Source of the DNA: Hypericum androsaemum
Lineage: Eukaryota > Streptophyta > Magnoliopsida > Malpighiales > Hypericaceae
Reading direction: 5' to 3'
Length of the DNA stretch: 64,000 bases
Assembly: GCA_963995505.1 (NCBI GenBank)
Contig: OZ023186.1
Location: forward strand, 16,375,570 to 16,439,569
Below, one piece after another: positions 43,995 through 56,190 of the stretch (the stretch's first letter is position 1; each line of letters opens with the position of its first letter). The notes beneath the pieces were generated by a model. It was not told where the DNA came from. It saw only the letters and a program-made list of their open reading frames with translations, and searched no databases. The position numbers and the translations under genes are program-made.

Positions 43995-45324
43995 GTAGGG
44001 TTGGTGCTTATTATGGAGAAATTATCTGGGTGATGATTTAGTTAGGAGTTGTTTCCTATTTGAGGAAGAGGATGAATTGAGGAAGAAGATGAAGGGGAAA
44101 GAAAGATATTTTTATTTTTTTAAGTGGAAGGGCATTTTAGTCTTTTCAGATGGGGTATCGCCGGAGAATATGGAATATTCCGGCTCCAGGGACTCGAGAG
44201 TCTAATATCATCAAAACTTAGGGACGGAAAAATCATTTTCCAAAATTCAGGGACCCTAGTGGGAAGGTGACCAAAGTACAGGGACGTGAGGGTAATTTGC
44301 CCAAACAAAAAACAACAATAGTCATCATCATCACTACTGGAGCGGTTTTCCCTTGAAGTCCTTCCTAATCAAACGAATTCCGTCGGAGTGAGACCCAGGG
44401 TTGGAATCCGATAGGCTCAAGCGGTGCCCCAGTACTCGTCCTTCGGCCTCCTAACGTCCCACGTGATCCACTCCCATGATTGGTCCTCCTCGTTCCGGAG
44501 ATCCAATCATCGAAAGCAAGCTCCCGAGCTCGACGGCAAGACCCAGTGGGATGGCAGGGTTCGGGTCCTGCTTCGCATCGGAAGAGTTAGGTCAGGCCAG
44601 GCCCTCCAACGGCGAGGCGGAAGAAGGTGCCGATGAAGTTGACGTCAGGGAAGATCGTCGGGTTTGAGGTCATCAATGGAGAACATGCCAGGCCCTCCTC
44701 GAAGCGTTGGATAGACTACCTTAGTTCTGTTCATGAGTGGGAACGGCGATGGTGGAGGAATCGTTGGATTTGGGGTCTAGGGATTGGTGGTCGCTGATGT
44801 TCTAGGTCTTAATTTAATTTGTTCTTGTTGTTGGTGGTGGCTGTTCTAAGTTTTAATTTGTTCTTGTTGCTATCTTCAATGTTAACCCAAACTCTTAATT
44901 TAAGTATCGACCAAAAAGAACTCTTAATTTAAGTAGTTTCTTTAGGTTGCAGGTTTAATTACAGTAGCTCTTGGTTTTAATTTGTTCTTGTTGTTTTTTT
45001 GTTTTTGGAAACGAGAGGGGGGGGGGGGGGGGGGGAGTAAATGATGGGTTTAAAAAAATATTAAAAATAAATCAGTGACTATTTTGATATTTTACCACCT
45101 TGCCATATCAAGTGTACATGTATGCCAGAAAATCTGACATGGCATGCCACGTCGTTACTAAAACGACGTCGTTTGGACGGGTTGGGTCCGGGCAGCTGCC
45201 TGTGGACCTAAGTGATGTTAATTGGAATAAGTATGACTCGATTGGTCGATTTTTTACTACAGAGTACTAAAATGATTTTAGGGTATACCACAAGGTACTA
45301 AAGTAGACTTTTTCCATTTAATTA

Positions 45325-46589
45325 TACACCATGGCTGCTGAAAACAACTAAAGTGCCACAAACATCACAATCATTTCGTTTCGTCGTATCCAACAAGTTT
45401 ATCAGAGCGTCATTATGATAATAAACAACTGTAATTTTAAAGGGTCAGAGACACTGAGATAATCTCCTTTTGTATGCTTTGATGGGGAAAAGAATAGTGC
45501 GAAATATTGTTAGCTTGCGGATGGAGCTTTTATCGCCACATCCGGATCAAATTTACCGACATCTATTGCATTCACATTTTTTTCAATTAAACGACCAAGA
45601 CAACTGGGGGCATTTCGGGGAAAAAATTGGCTAATACTAGAAAAAAAAAATCCGGACCGGAGCGGCGAACTTTGTAGTTGCAGAGCATCGAATACCATAT
45701 TCCATATTCTTAGAATATCAGCAGAAGGTTACGTAAAAGTGGTGCAATGGTCTACCTAACAAAAAAGAAGTGTGGTGGTCCAATATAAACTAGCTACAAA
45801 GACTAACAGTCAGAAAAGAAGGCTTTTCCGAGAGAAAGTAGGAAGATACATATTTCCAGAATTAGGTCTCTTTATGGGTAGGCAAGGGATGTATTATATA
45901 ATGAACCCACATCTGAGAAGGGTAGGTCTAAGCGATTACGTGGATTAGGGACGACAGTACTCGACTCTGATACGGGGAATTCACAGAAGAAAACAATGGT
46001 GCAATAATCTACCAAAGGAAGTTCGTCCAAGTGGTGAAAGACAGATTTACTCGGGAGATCTTAAGTTCAAGATTTACGAATAGTCGAGTATAGACTAGCT
46101 ACAAAGACGAGCACAAAGACTGGCACAGTCATAAAAGAGGCGGAGAAAGTAGGAAGATACAGATCTCCAGAATTAGGTCTCTTTATGGGCAAGCAAGGGA
46201 ATTATTATTAATGAACCCATATCTGAGAGGGGTAGGTCTCAAGTGATTTCGTGGATTAGAGACTATTTAGATAAGAGTCAACGTCAACGCACTTTAGAAA
46301 AATGAGGATCCTACTCCATTGTTCTAAGTGGGCAGTGAAGTCATCTTCAATTACTTTGGTGGACTCAGTTATCGATCCGGATCCGATAAAATTACTCATG
46401 ACATGATAGATCACCAAAGGGTTATAGTTGAACTACGAATTAAAAGCTGATGGCTAATGAAATGGATCAGATTGATCAGTTTTCGAATTGGATGCAAGAG
46501 AATGCTAAAAAAATTCCCAATTGCACCTTTGGGCGGAAACACTTGTTAAAATGGCTAAGCAATACATATGTAGTGGGGGAGTGCTTAAT
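45325..46589. repeat. Intergenic with a tandem duplication (about 270-bp unit)
   Basis: Copies at about 45739-45952 and 45995-46262 share GAGAAAGTAGGAAGATACA, CCAGAATTAGGTCTCTTTATGG and ATCTGAGARGGGTAGGTCT in the same order. No coding frame was recognised. The rightmost part is the 3' flank of the tRNA methyltransferase gene. Confidence 0.75.
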
Positions 46590-49500
46590 TTACCTCTCCA
46601 AGAGCATGACCATTTCGCAATGTGTGGTGTGTGGAAACAGGTCGACAGCCATGGCCTTCATGGGTCGAAAAGGCTCCGAAGTAGGCATAGACTTGGCTCT
46701 GTGCCGTGCCAGACCAGCACTGCTCATTCTTCTCCATGCCCCATTGTTTTTATTTCCTTTCTCGATTTTATCGGGAGAAGGGGTGCAGAGCTCAATAGCA
46801 TTTGCCACTAGGGTTTCAGGATTGCAGGAAATGTATCTGTAAAGCACCAAAAGAAAAATGAAATCACAACCCCAATCAGGACTAGTGCAAAGAATTAGAA
46901 CTAAATGAGACTAGTGCAAGGAACTTACACTACCCGCCGTAGTCGTGAATGAGTTCTCAGAGTTTTGATAACCTGCATTGTCAAATATAGAGCTTTGATT
47001 ATGGCCATATTCGCTGATTAAACTTCAAATAATGACTATAAGAACGCAAACTGACAGACCCAAAGATGCTTTTCAAAAGAAGGACGAGCTAATCAGCATT
47101 TTGACTAACAATCCATCAAAGATGCAATGATAACATTATAGAGCGGGATGTCAATTCAAAACTAGTCTACAAGATCTTGAGGTAGGCTAATAAAAGTAAG
47201 ACCAAACATATAGTCTTTTAATAAAGAAAACAAGCAAAACGAATATATTAAAATTGCAACGACTTCAATTGGGCCAGGCTCTTACCTCAGCAGTTGGCAA
47301 ACTAATGAAAAGTTAAACTTCCAAAAGAAATAATAGATAACATAAAGAGGACGATACTTACAGTTGGATGAAGCCCACCACGGGGAGGATCAACAATTGC
47401 CACAATATTTTTGAACTGTACAGCTGAAGACTTTCCATCTTCTGAGGTGCAACTCATCTGTACTCCTTGACCATTTTCTTGGGACCCGGAAACATTCCCA
47501 TCTTTTTCATCACCTTCGGGTTGAACATTTATCTTCTCATCCATATCTTTCTCATTATCTATAGAAGCATCTTCCTCAGCTGGTGAAACATTCTTATCAT
47601 CATTTCCAGACACATTTTCCACTTCACTTTCATTAGGAGGCATGCTTAGGTACTGTTTCAGTAGAGAGCCCATCACATCCTCGGCCTGCAGATTCAGAGT
47701 CAACAGACGTAAGAAACCACTCAACAAGGAACCTCAAAGCCCCAAGATTAACTCAGAAAACAAATCTATTCAGAGACAACCATTGACTCCCAATAACCAT
47801 CCAAACAAATCAACACAAGCACTACATTCCTAATGAGCGAGGAAGTTTGGAACAAAAGAATGCTGGGCATAACATAATATTATATGCACTTTTTCTTCAA
47901 CCAAGAAGAGAAGCGATGAAGAATCAATTCAAACCTTTCCACAGACAAATCTGCAGTTCTTTATATCATTAATTTTGGCATTTCTCCAAGCATCTTCTAC
48001 TGCTGAAGCATTCATTTCAATGCCAACAACCTGAAGGGGAAAGCCAATAAATTCATTGAGATTCATGAGCAAACAAAGAATTACAACTACAAGCAGGTGC
48101 ATGAAAAAAGAGATATAATATGAATAGAAATAGGTAGGCCTCTGCAACCTCCATATATCTATTTTTTTCTTGAATCCTAATGCAATGACTTGCTATGTGT
48201 TCGATGGTTATTAATAGAGTGTTTGATGGTTATTAATAGAGTGTTGGTTGACATGAGAATGGAACAAACAGGGAAGATGACTGACATACCATACCAACTC
48301 GATGGGCCAAAGTAAGCCCAATAGTTCCAGTTCCACAGCAAACATCAAACAGCAAGGTATCAGGACCAAGACCAGCCCAGTCCCCAGCAAGGGAATAAAG
48401 TTTCTCTGCAGCTAGGGTGTTAACCTACATGCCATACGCCTGCCCAATTAGTAATTTATACCAAAACGACTCAAAGAGTATCTTGAAAATCAAATGATTT
48501 GAATGTAAAATGCTAACTTGGAAAAATGCTGTTGGTGATATTGAAAACTGGAGGTTTCCTATGTAGTCATGAATTCTTGCTTCCGCAGCATCTTCACTTG
48601 CTTTCATCCCAGAGCCACTCTCAAAAGTTGAGAGGGGAATTGTGCGCAGTGGAGCATCAGCTGGTGCAACATTTGATATGCCTTGATGATCCTGTGAGGA
48701 AACAAAACACTATTGGAAGAGCAAATAGATAATAGCCATGACCTAATTCCTCCATTTGCAAGCAATAGCAAAAATGCCCGATTTGTCAAAGCAACTGGAG
48801 AATGAAATGTAGAATATGCCACACCTGGACAACCAACCAGGTTAAAGGTAAAGGTGGGCAACTCGCTGCAGCACCAGTTGCAAATGCATTAGATAATCGT
48901 TGGAGTTCACTTGCTGTCTGTTCACTATCAAAACCCACCGTGCAGATCTGATGAAACAGGAAAAAATATTAAATCCAAAATAAAACAACTTGAGAACACA
49001 ATAACCCCGTACACTTATAATGGGCACAACCTGAACCATAAGCATAACTTCTGCAATGCTAGCGGCAGGATTTTCAATGTCAGGGGCTTTGCCACGAAAT
49101 CTACCTTCTCGAACCTTCTCAAAACAACAGGACATAAGTATTAGCATAAAGTATCTATAGGGCATGGAAAAGGAAAGCAACAATAATGCAGCAAAACAGT
49201 ACAATAGATGAACTGATTCTCAACTAAATCAATCCCTCCAGAGAGTCAAGAAGCGTACTGTTAATTGACGCCAGAACCCTGCATTCTTAAATCGGTTCCA
49301 AATCGGCAATCCTGATTCTTGTAAGAACTCCTGGAAGATTGAAGCGTACTTGCAAGAAATACTTGAAACATTAAGGCAGTCAGCAGGTTCTTCAACTGCT
49401 GTAACTCCCTCCCTGAATAAATTAAATTTTCCACGCTTACAGGCCTGTGCTTATATAAGATGTAGCTGGGAGCAGGGAATGTGTGGGCTACCTAAAGTTG

Positions 49501-51205
49501 CCGAGCAGAAAGCCGACTGTAGGTTTCCCCTGTAAAGAATACCCAACAGAAAACTCACACTTGTTGCGGTAACCCTTTATGAGGGGTGATTCAAGAACGC
49601 CCTCTAGTTCGCATGGCAAACCACCTGCACAGTTGAAGTGATAACAGGAATGCTCATATTCTCATTTACTTAATTAAAGAGTCAGCTTGCTTGATTAATA
49701 CAGTGTTTGAACACGACGCAAGATTAATAGCCCATCTACGGCAGTAGGTCAGCGCACCTATCTCCCTGGATTTAAGAATCCATTCTGGAAGAGAAACACC
49801 ATTTGGACAAGCTTTACGGGCATTTCTAGTCTGAAACACAAGAAAAGGAAAACCATTTCAGCTTTGCAATATATAATGCATTGGAGTAAATAACAGAAAT
49901 CTTTGCACGGGACTAACAAGCTTCTTAAGCATTTGCACATTAGAGCTCTTCTTCTGCTCCAACTGTTCACTGTAAGGCATATGAGCAAGAGGTGTCACCG
50001 CATTGCATGCACTTCTCCCCTTCAACACCGAACCATCATCATTTGCTGTTCCATTCCCATCTGCAGCACCATCAATAGAGTCCTCAGCACCGATTCCATT
50101 CATCCCATTGTCCACATTGTCGGACTTATTTCCTTGGGCGCCAGAGATAGCAGACTTAATCTTGTCATCGTATGTTCGGGGGAGGACATCGGCCACCTTT
50201 ATTGTCTTGTTTCCAGCGGACTTCCCTTCCAGCTCCTACCAAGTTCACATTGTCTCAGTAAAATCAACGAATTTAAGAAACCGAAGCTTGCACAAAAGGA
50301 ACAGATGGAGCAGTAGGATACCACGTACCTCTACTGCAACTTTCAGCTGCTCAGCACTTCCGAAACTGACAAACCCAACAGTCATACCCTTCTTCTTCTT
50401 AGCAGAGCCGTAAGTTATTCCCTGCAAGTTAAAATCCACAAGAAGTCGTCTTAAGTATCCTGTCACATAAATAAAAGACAAAAATTCGAGTTCTTGTCTT
50501 CATGAAATCACCCAATGGACTATACTACCACGAGTTAGCTCTAACCAGCATCTCCTAGCACGAGCTAATCCTAACAATTAGATCGATGGTGACAGTCCAA
50601 AATACATCGCATCCTAATTCCGTTTCGCCAAATACAACAACCCCAAAGCAAGGAAAAACCGAAGCGGCATGTGTTACATGTTCGTCGAGAAAACTCTTGA
50701 GCTGGTCGGGCCCCCACTTGCGGGGCAAATGGACCAAGCATTTGCTCAGCTCGGCATCCAAGCACCCGCCTTCCCCCCCAACAAAATCCGTCATCATTAT
50801 TTCTTCCGCGGCCTCCGTCTCTCCACCTTCCCCATCCTCATCTCCACCCCCGTTCCCGCTCTTGTCGCCCCCGTCGGATGATGATCTCAACGCCTTCTTG
50901 GCGCGATCGGAGGTCGGGTCCCAGGAGTTATCGGGGCGGGCCCGGAGCTCCGCCTCCCCGTGCGCGTACCGGCACGTGGTCCCGTGGGAGCAGGACCCTG
51001 CGTCCCGCCTGAAGTAGGAGCAGAGGGAGGTCTTGTGCAGCGGGTGCAGGGACGGTGGGGCAGCCCCCTCCTCTCCCTCCCCCTCCCGCTTCCGCTTCTC
51101 CCCCGCGGTGGGGCCCGCGCCTTCTCCCGTACATTGGGGATGATCGGACGGCTCGGGCTGGTCGCCGCCGGTCGGGGAGGGAGGGTTTAGGGTTTTGTCG
51201 GCCAT
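46590..51205 (-). CDS. TRM2: CCCH zinc finger tRNA (uracil-5-)-methyltransferase, 841 residues, 14 exons
   Basis: Exons (minus): 51205-50678, 50421-50329, 50235-49918, 49830-49758, 49624-49492, 49412-49259, 49114-49031, 48947-48825, 48691-48518, 48424-48290, 48030-47935, 47685-47362, 46972-46929, 46836-46590. All phases fit and the sum is 2526 bases. It resembles Arabidopsis CCCH protein 24 (AT2G28450) and yeast Trm2/human TRMT2A, which make m5U54 in the tRNA T-loop using S-adenosylmethionine. Residues 62-82 are a C-x9-C-x5-C-x3-H finger; an RRM-like part is at about 155-207. The methyltransferase has motif I DVCCGTGTIGLTLA (587-600), DPPRGG (736-741), the catalytic Cys764 in YISCNPE, and HCEMV at the end. 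An acidic Asp/Glu insertion (about 660-715) splits the catalytic domain. The gene looks intact. Confidence 0.95.
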
Positions 51206-52545
51206 ATTTTACGGTTTCTTTTCTTCGTGCTTGCGACTTCGCGGGTCGCCGTTTTAACCGCTCTCTCGCGACAGTTAAATTTTGATGGGCCTAAATTACG
51301 GGCTCTGAATAGACAGCATCTTTTACACATATTAATGCTAATTATTTGAGTTATCGGTTTTATTCGTGTGTTATTTTATATTGCTAATTTTATTCGTATC
51401 CCATAATGTTGGCCGTGATTTGGACACCGTCGATCTCCTCTCTTTCCAGATTTGAATCAAAATGATACCCAATTTATCTCTCTTTCCCTCAAAATTAGTG
51501 AAGTGGGATGACACATGGATAAAATCAGTGATGTAGCATGATGCGCAGATAAAATTAATGATGTGACATAACATGTAGGATAGCTAAAATGATTGGGATT
51601 GTGGGTGTCACTTGATACTCTCCAGTCCCTACACACTTTTTTTCTTCCTATTATAATTAATTTATATTTCTATCATAAAAAACTAATCATTCATATTCCT
51701 TTCTTAGCCATCATAAGTTAACATAGAAAACTTTCAAAAAATAATAATTTTAACATAGAATTATTCTCTAGCAGTTACGTAAATAAAAAAATTTATTTTT
51801 TTAATGGTAGTAGTTAAAATTAATTCTTCATCTGATCGTAATCGATTTTCCAATATATTCAAGGGAACAAAAAAATTCTAAACAAGTTAAAAAAAAAACT
51901 TTGAACATTATCATCTCAACAGAGGACAACATTTCCTAACCAAAAAAGAGCACAACATTTTCAGGGACAAGAATATAAAAAAATAAACGACACCTAATCT
52001 ATTTTGCATCCATATTTACTTGTAGCAAAATAAAAGGTTTGTTGATAAATACAATCAATACATTACATAGTCAGAAGATAAAAGCGACAAAGGGTGAGCA
52101 GAAGACAGCGAGACAATTGTTTTAAAAACGACCCGGAGAACAAATCCGCTCTACTCCGAGTCACGATCCGACCAGTCTGAGCAAACTTTTTAGCATCATC
52201 CAACCAGCTTTCTTTCCTCTCCCGTTTCTTCCCTCCCGTTCGGACAAGGTGTAAAGAGCAAGAGTTCGAGCACGAAGCACGATGTACTTCCACATAAGCA
52301 GGAGAAACATTGCTTCCAACTCCATTAAAACATCTACTACCACCAACTCAGCATTCTTCACCTTCAACCTTTTAACTTGTGTGAACCACAAACATGCTCT
52401 ACATCTCACAATTCCGAAATACTATACCGCGCGGGCCAGGCGTCGCAACATACTCCGTCCTCTCAAAGTTACAAGTGTGAAAACATGATGTACAACTAGA
52501 ATTTTCAAGAGCCTAAGTTCCCTATAAAACAAAATCCAAACATGG
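51206..52545. other. Intergenic, 1.3 kb, with a MITE fragment
   Basis: This is the promoter side of the tRNA methyltransferase and the 3' side of the kinase. TTGTTTTAAAAACGACCCGG at about 52114 matches the left end of the 39888 MITE. No other gene was seen. Confidence 0.65.
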
Positions 52546-55484
52546 TTAGTTTCGGTTAGTAACCGTAATGTGCCTATCATCGTCGTCGTCTTCGATCTTG
52601 TCAGATTCACTTTCGCTCAAAGTGATGAGAGGCTTGTCTTGATCTCCATTTGCTTGTCGTTGTTCCCTCTGCTGCTTCCTACGCTCGCACCAGCATAAAT
52701 GACGTTGGATCGGCCCGTCTTCGCCAACAACCCAAGCATGTTTTGCCACTTCGTCCAGCGTCAATCTATGAGCCGGGTCTGCGAACCAAGTTCTGAGTTT
52801 TTTAAGACTGTAGATCGAAAGATAAGCTGCTGACCCATCGGTGGATTTATTTTTCTCACCTTTGCAAAGAAGTCCCTCAATTAATTCTCTAAGGGGTCGA
52901 TTCATGTCAGCAGGTAATACTAAAGGGTTGTTGACAATCTGAGAAAATAAAGATAATATGGTTTTTTAGAAGGCTACATGCAGGTAGGGGATTAAATGTG
53001 CAGGTCAGATTCTCTTGCCTTGTCGTACTGATCCTGCAACGACTCTCCAAGAAACGGGTATTTTCCGAGTATCATACAGTACAGAGTCACTCCTAGAGCC
53101 CATGTGTCAGCTGCTCTGCCTCGATAGCTTAGACCTGTTTCGAGAGAGACAAAATCAGATCTCGTGATACACTAGGTTGGGAGACGAGGATCTCAGATGC
53201 TAAAGAACCAGACCTAGACAGCACTCGGGGGCTGTAAACACGGGAGTGCCTGGAGAACGCTGAAGTACATCATTATCACCCTGCCAAACCAAAGTTCCGG
53301 TGAAATGAAAACAATAAACAGATAATGGAATATCCTGTAGAAAAAGATTGTTTCGGAAGTAATTGATGGCCCAATATCACATTGATCCTATATCTAGAAC
53401 AACATTTTAGGTACTCCGACCATGGTTCAGCTGAACTTAGAAGAGAAGAGCCCATGGACATATAAAGTTAGTGTAGTAGTCTTATACCTCAAATACTTGG
53501 CTCACACTAAAATCGCCGATCTTCACAACACCGGTGAGAGTAACTAACAAGTTATCGGGTTTGATATCCAAATGGACTATATTCTGTAACAGGAAAGAGA
53601 GAAAAGAACAAAAATTAGTTTCTATCACCGAAATGTTTAGCAGGCTAAAAATGGAAAATTTTGCAAACACAGATTGTGATTAATCAAGCATGAATTACAT
53701 TTATGCACCAACAGCCGAGGAGGAAGAATCAGCCAAAGGTTATCGTCAGTGCAAGTCATTTACAGTAGATGCAACAAGGAAAAAGGCCAATGTGTTGAAA
53801 TATGATGGTTTGCTGAGACTGCAATAAGCATGAAACCACTGACTAGAATAGCATCGGAATTTGTTGGATTTTAATAGTAGTGAGTTCAAACGCAAGTTAG
53901 AAACAAAGCTTCAAGGTGGCTAGGATATGGCATCAATATTTTACCACAAGGAATCTACACAAGGCAAGAGTACAAGCTTTAGGGAACTTTGTTTCAACCT
54001 TAATTTAACAATTGTTGTGAATACCAATGGTAGGAGAGTGAAGATGCCCGTAAAATGGTGTAATAAGAAGAACCCCATTCTTACATGAGCGTGAAGATAC
54101 ATAAGCCCGGATACAATATCTCGCATGTATCTTCTAGCAGTATTTTCTCCAAGAGGTGGAAATGAACCTTCCCATGCCCATCTTCCATCTACATACTCGA
54201 GCACTGGGCGAGAAAGACAATTTGCAGTCAATAACCATGCTGAAAGGCAACTCTTCAGAAGCACAATGCTTTATGCAAAAACAGGATCTAAAAATTGAGC
54301 ATGATAACATGAATGAATGAAAAAAGGAAGAAAAAAGAAAGAATTCGGTCATAAATACCCATGTAAAAATGATCTGTGTTCGGGTCATTAATCACCTCAA
54401 TAAGATTGACAATATTAGGATGCTCTACCATGTTCATAATCACAACCTGCAGAGAAAGAAGTATATTAAAAAATGGTACGAGCTGAGGATCTTCCCGAAA
54501 AGTAACAATCCAAGAAGACTCCCATTCATGAAAACAAAAAACGGCATGGATGCCAGGACCGAAGTCATTGTAGAAATATACCCCTGCATTCTTATAGACT
54601 GAGGCAACAATTCATCAACACATGGTGAGGTGGGAAAAAGATACCTCACGAAGAACATCAGTCATTGCACTTTCTGAAGGTGCCACTCGCTGCTTCACCA
54701 AATGAGACTTATGAAACGCCTACAGTTTTCACCATAAGAACCCACATTTCAATTACTTCTATGATGTCTTAGAACAACAGAAATTAGATAAAAGGTGTCC
54801 ATCGGAGAACGCAAAAACGAAATCATGACTTGGGAATTAAGTTGCAGAAGTGCAGAAAGCGCTACCTTTATGGCATAATGCTTTCTATCATTGTTGCTTC
54901 TATATAAAATCTGGTGCAAAGAACAACGTTACAGCCGATAAATTAACCGTTGATTCGTCAAATTCAAATGTGATACTACGGAATGAGGAGTTGCGTACCA
55001 CTTTGCCATAGCTCCCGGCACCAATCTTACATACACGAACGTATTCATTGATCGTCTTGATGCCATTCTCATCCTGTGAAGTGACAGAGAAACTATATTG
55101 ACTATTTTGAAGCGCCAATACAAACACAGCGTGCAAGACACTATCAAACCTAATCCTCATGCTTACCTCTGAACGAACGAGATGATGTGTTTGTTTCACA
55201 GGGAACTGCCTGCAAATCATTCCATTTTGCTCCCTGAAATTCAGTATATCTTCAGTGTGTTTGACGCTGTCCGGCAACTCCTGCTCCTCCTCGCAATCAG
55301 TAGTCTCACCATTGTACCAGCCGACATCATCATTGTCATCGATCTCATCTTCCTCTTCCTCATCATCTAACAAATAGTCCTGCGACACACTATGATTCCC
55401 ACGCGGAACTTGCCTATTCCTGGCAAACCCGAAACAGCTGCAGCACCCCATTGCTCCGGCAGCCAGATAACTCTTCGAAAACAT
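52546..55484 (-). CDS. GRIK: GRIK/SnAK protein kinase (upstream kinase of SnRK1), 436 residues, 11 exons
   Basis: Exons (minus): 55484-55167, 55073-54999, 54910-54866, 54719-54645, 54446-54359, 54203-54085, 53583-53488, 53280-53214, 53134-53019, 52938-52860, 52778-52546; phases fit and the sum is 1311. It matches plant GRIK1/2 (SnAK), CaMKK-like kinases that phosphorylate the T-loop of the SnRK1 energy sensor and were first found through a viral Rep protein. Visible: glycine loop GAGSYGKV (124-131), AIK Lys146, HLDIKPDN (244-251), DFS instead of DFG (264-266, normal for GRIKs), RSPGTPVFTAPE (280-291). The N-terminus MFSKSYLAAGAMGCCSCFG is conserved in GRIKs. The acidic C-terminal tail is longer than usual. 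Intron 9 uses a GC donor. Confidence 0.95.
52779..52859 (-). other. Frame-preserving 81-nt intron of the GRIK gene
   Basis: Donor AAAG|gtgaga, acceptor cgcag|ACCC. Read through, it adds 27 codons without a stop, between GLLCK and DPAHRLTL in kinase subdomain XI. Confidence 0.8.
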
Positions 55485-56190
55485 AAAGCCTCTAACGCGT
55501 CGAACTAACCAAACCCGGACAAATCCCAGCTACAAAACCATCACCAGCGTGGAGTTCCTGATCCACAACCAATAACCCAAATCTCAAAATCCCCCAAAAG
55601 AACATAACCAGCTAAATAAAAGAACCCTTCAAAGGGTTGAAGCAACAACTCCTAAAGCTCCGGTCTTTATCACCAAACCGATACAAAGCTCAAATATTTA
55701 TCCACCCATTAACAAAAAAACCTCCAAAAACTCAATTTTAAATAATACCCACAAACTAAAATTGAATCAAACGTACAAAGATCAAGTACCCACCAGAATC
55801 TGTAACGAATTGATAAGAAGAATATGCAAAAGATCAAGTCTTTCGCTGTTTCCAGATTGGGTTTTTAAGAGAGGGGGGAGAGAGAAATTGTGATCAGGGG
55901 TTTGAAAACTTTGGAAGATTACCCCTAATATTTTTCTTAGAGATGGAAGAACCCTAACCAGTGTTTAAATTTTCGCCTTTTTTGGTATTTTCTGTTCCGT
56001 TTTCTTTTGTTTTTTTGGACATGCAAGGAAAATTTGTCTTCTTTGGAAAACTGGATCCTAATTTTAAACCTGAAAGAGTCCTACTGACCTCCCTAGAGAT
56101 TTTTGTCCAACCAGATCCATCTCATAAGTCAATCAAATTGTCGTTTGTTGGTCATCACATATAAGAGATTCAGTTCCGATATAATATTTA
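55485..56190. promoter_or_regulatory. 5' flank and leader of the GRIK gene
   Basis: The stretch contains a CT/GA tract at 55866-55890 and no clear TATA at the usual place. It ends at the MULE insertion, which thus lies about 0.7 kb upstream of the start codon. Confidence 0.4.

Larger units (their letters stand above)
43049..44302. mobile_element. Nested MULE with GTCCCTG-type TIRs
   Basis: Ends GGGCAAATTACCCTCACG and its reverse complement; duplication aaacaaaaa perfect at 43040-43048 and 44303-44311. It belongs to the same TIR family as the MED30-carrying element at 23404-24859. The interior is GC-rich captured sequence with a coding minisatellite. Confidence 0.95.
42552..45315. mobile_element. 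MULE with about 340-bp TIRs, host of a second MULE
   Basis: The ends are GGGAAAAGTCCACTTTAGTACC and, in reverse, GGAAAAAGTCTACTTTAGTACC. The duplication atttaatta is perfect at 42543-42551 and 45316-45324. The TIRs include GGGCAGCTGCCCGG, AACGACGTCGTTT-like and ACGTGGCATGCCA palindromes. The right TIR contains a run of 19 G (45017-45035) where the left has a CT repeat. The interior is the nested MULE plus unrecognised GC-rich sequence (44330-44800). Confidence 0.95.

Noticed and set aside
46450..46842. 130-residue plus-strand frame
   Set aside because: It overlaps the last exon of the tRNA methyltransferase on the other strand, which explains its codon content.
49350..49535. 61-residue plus frame
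   Set aside because: Antisense to exons 5 and 6 of the tRNA methyltransferase.
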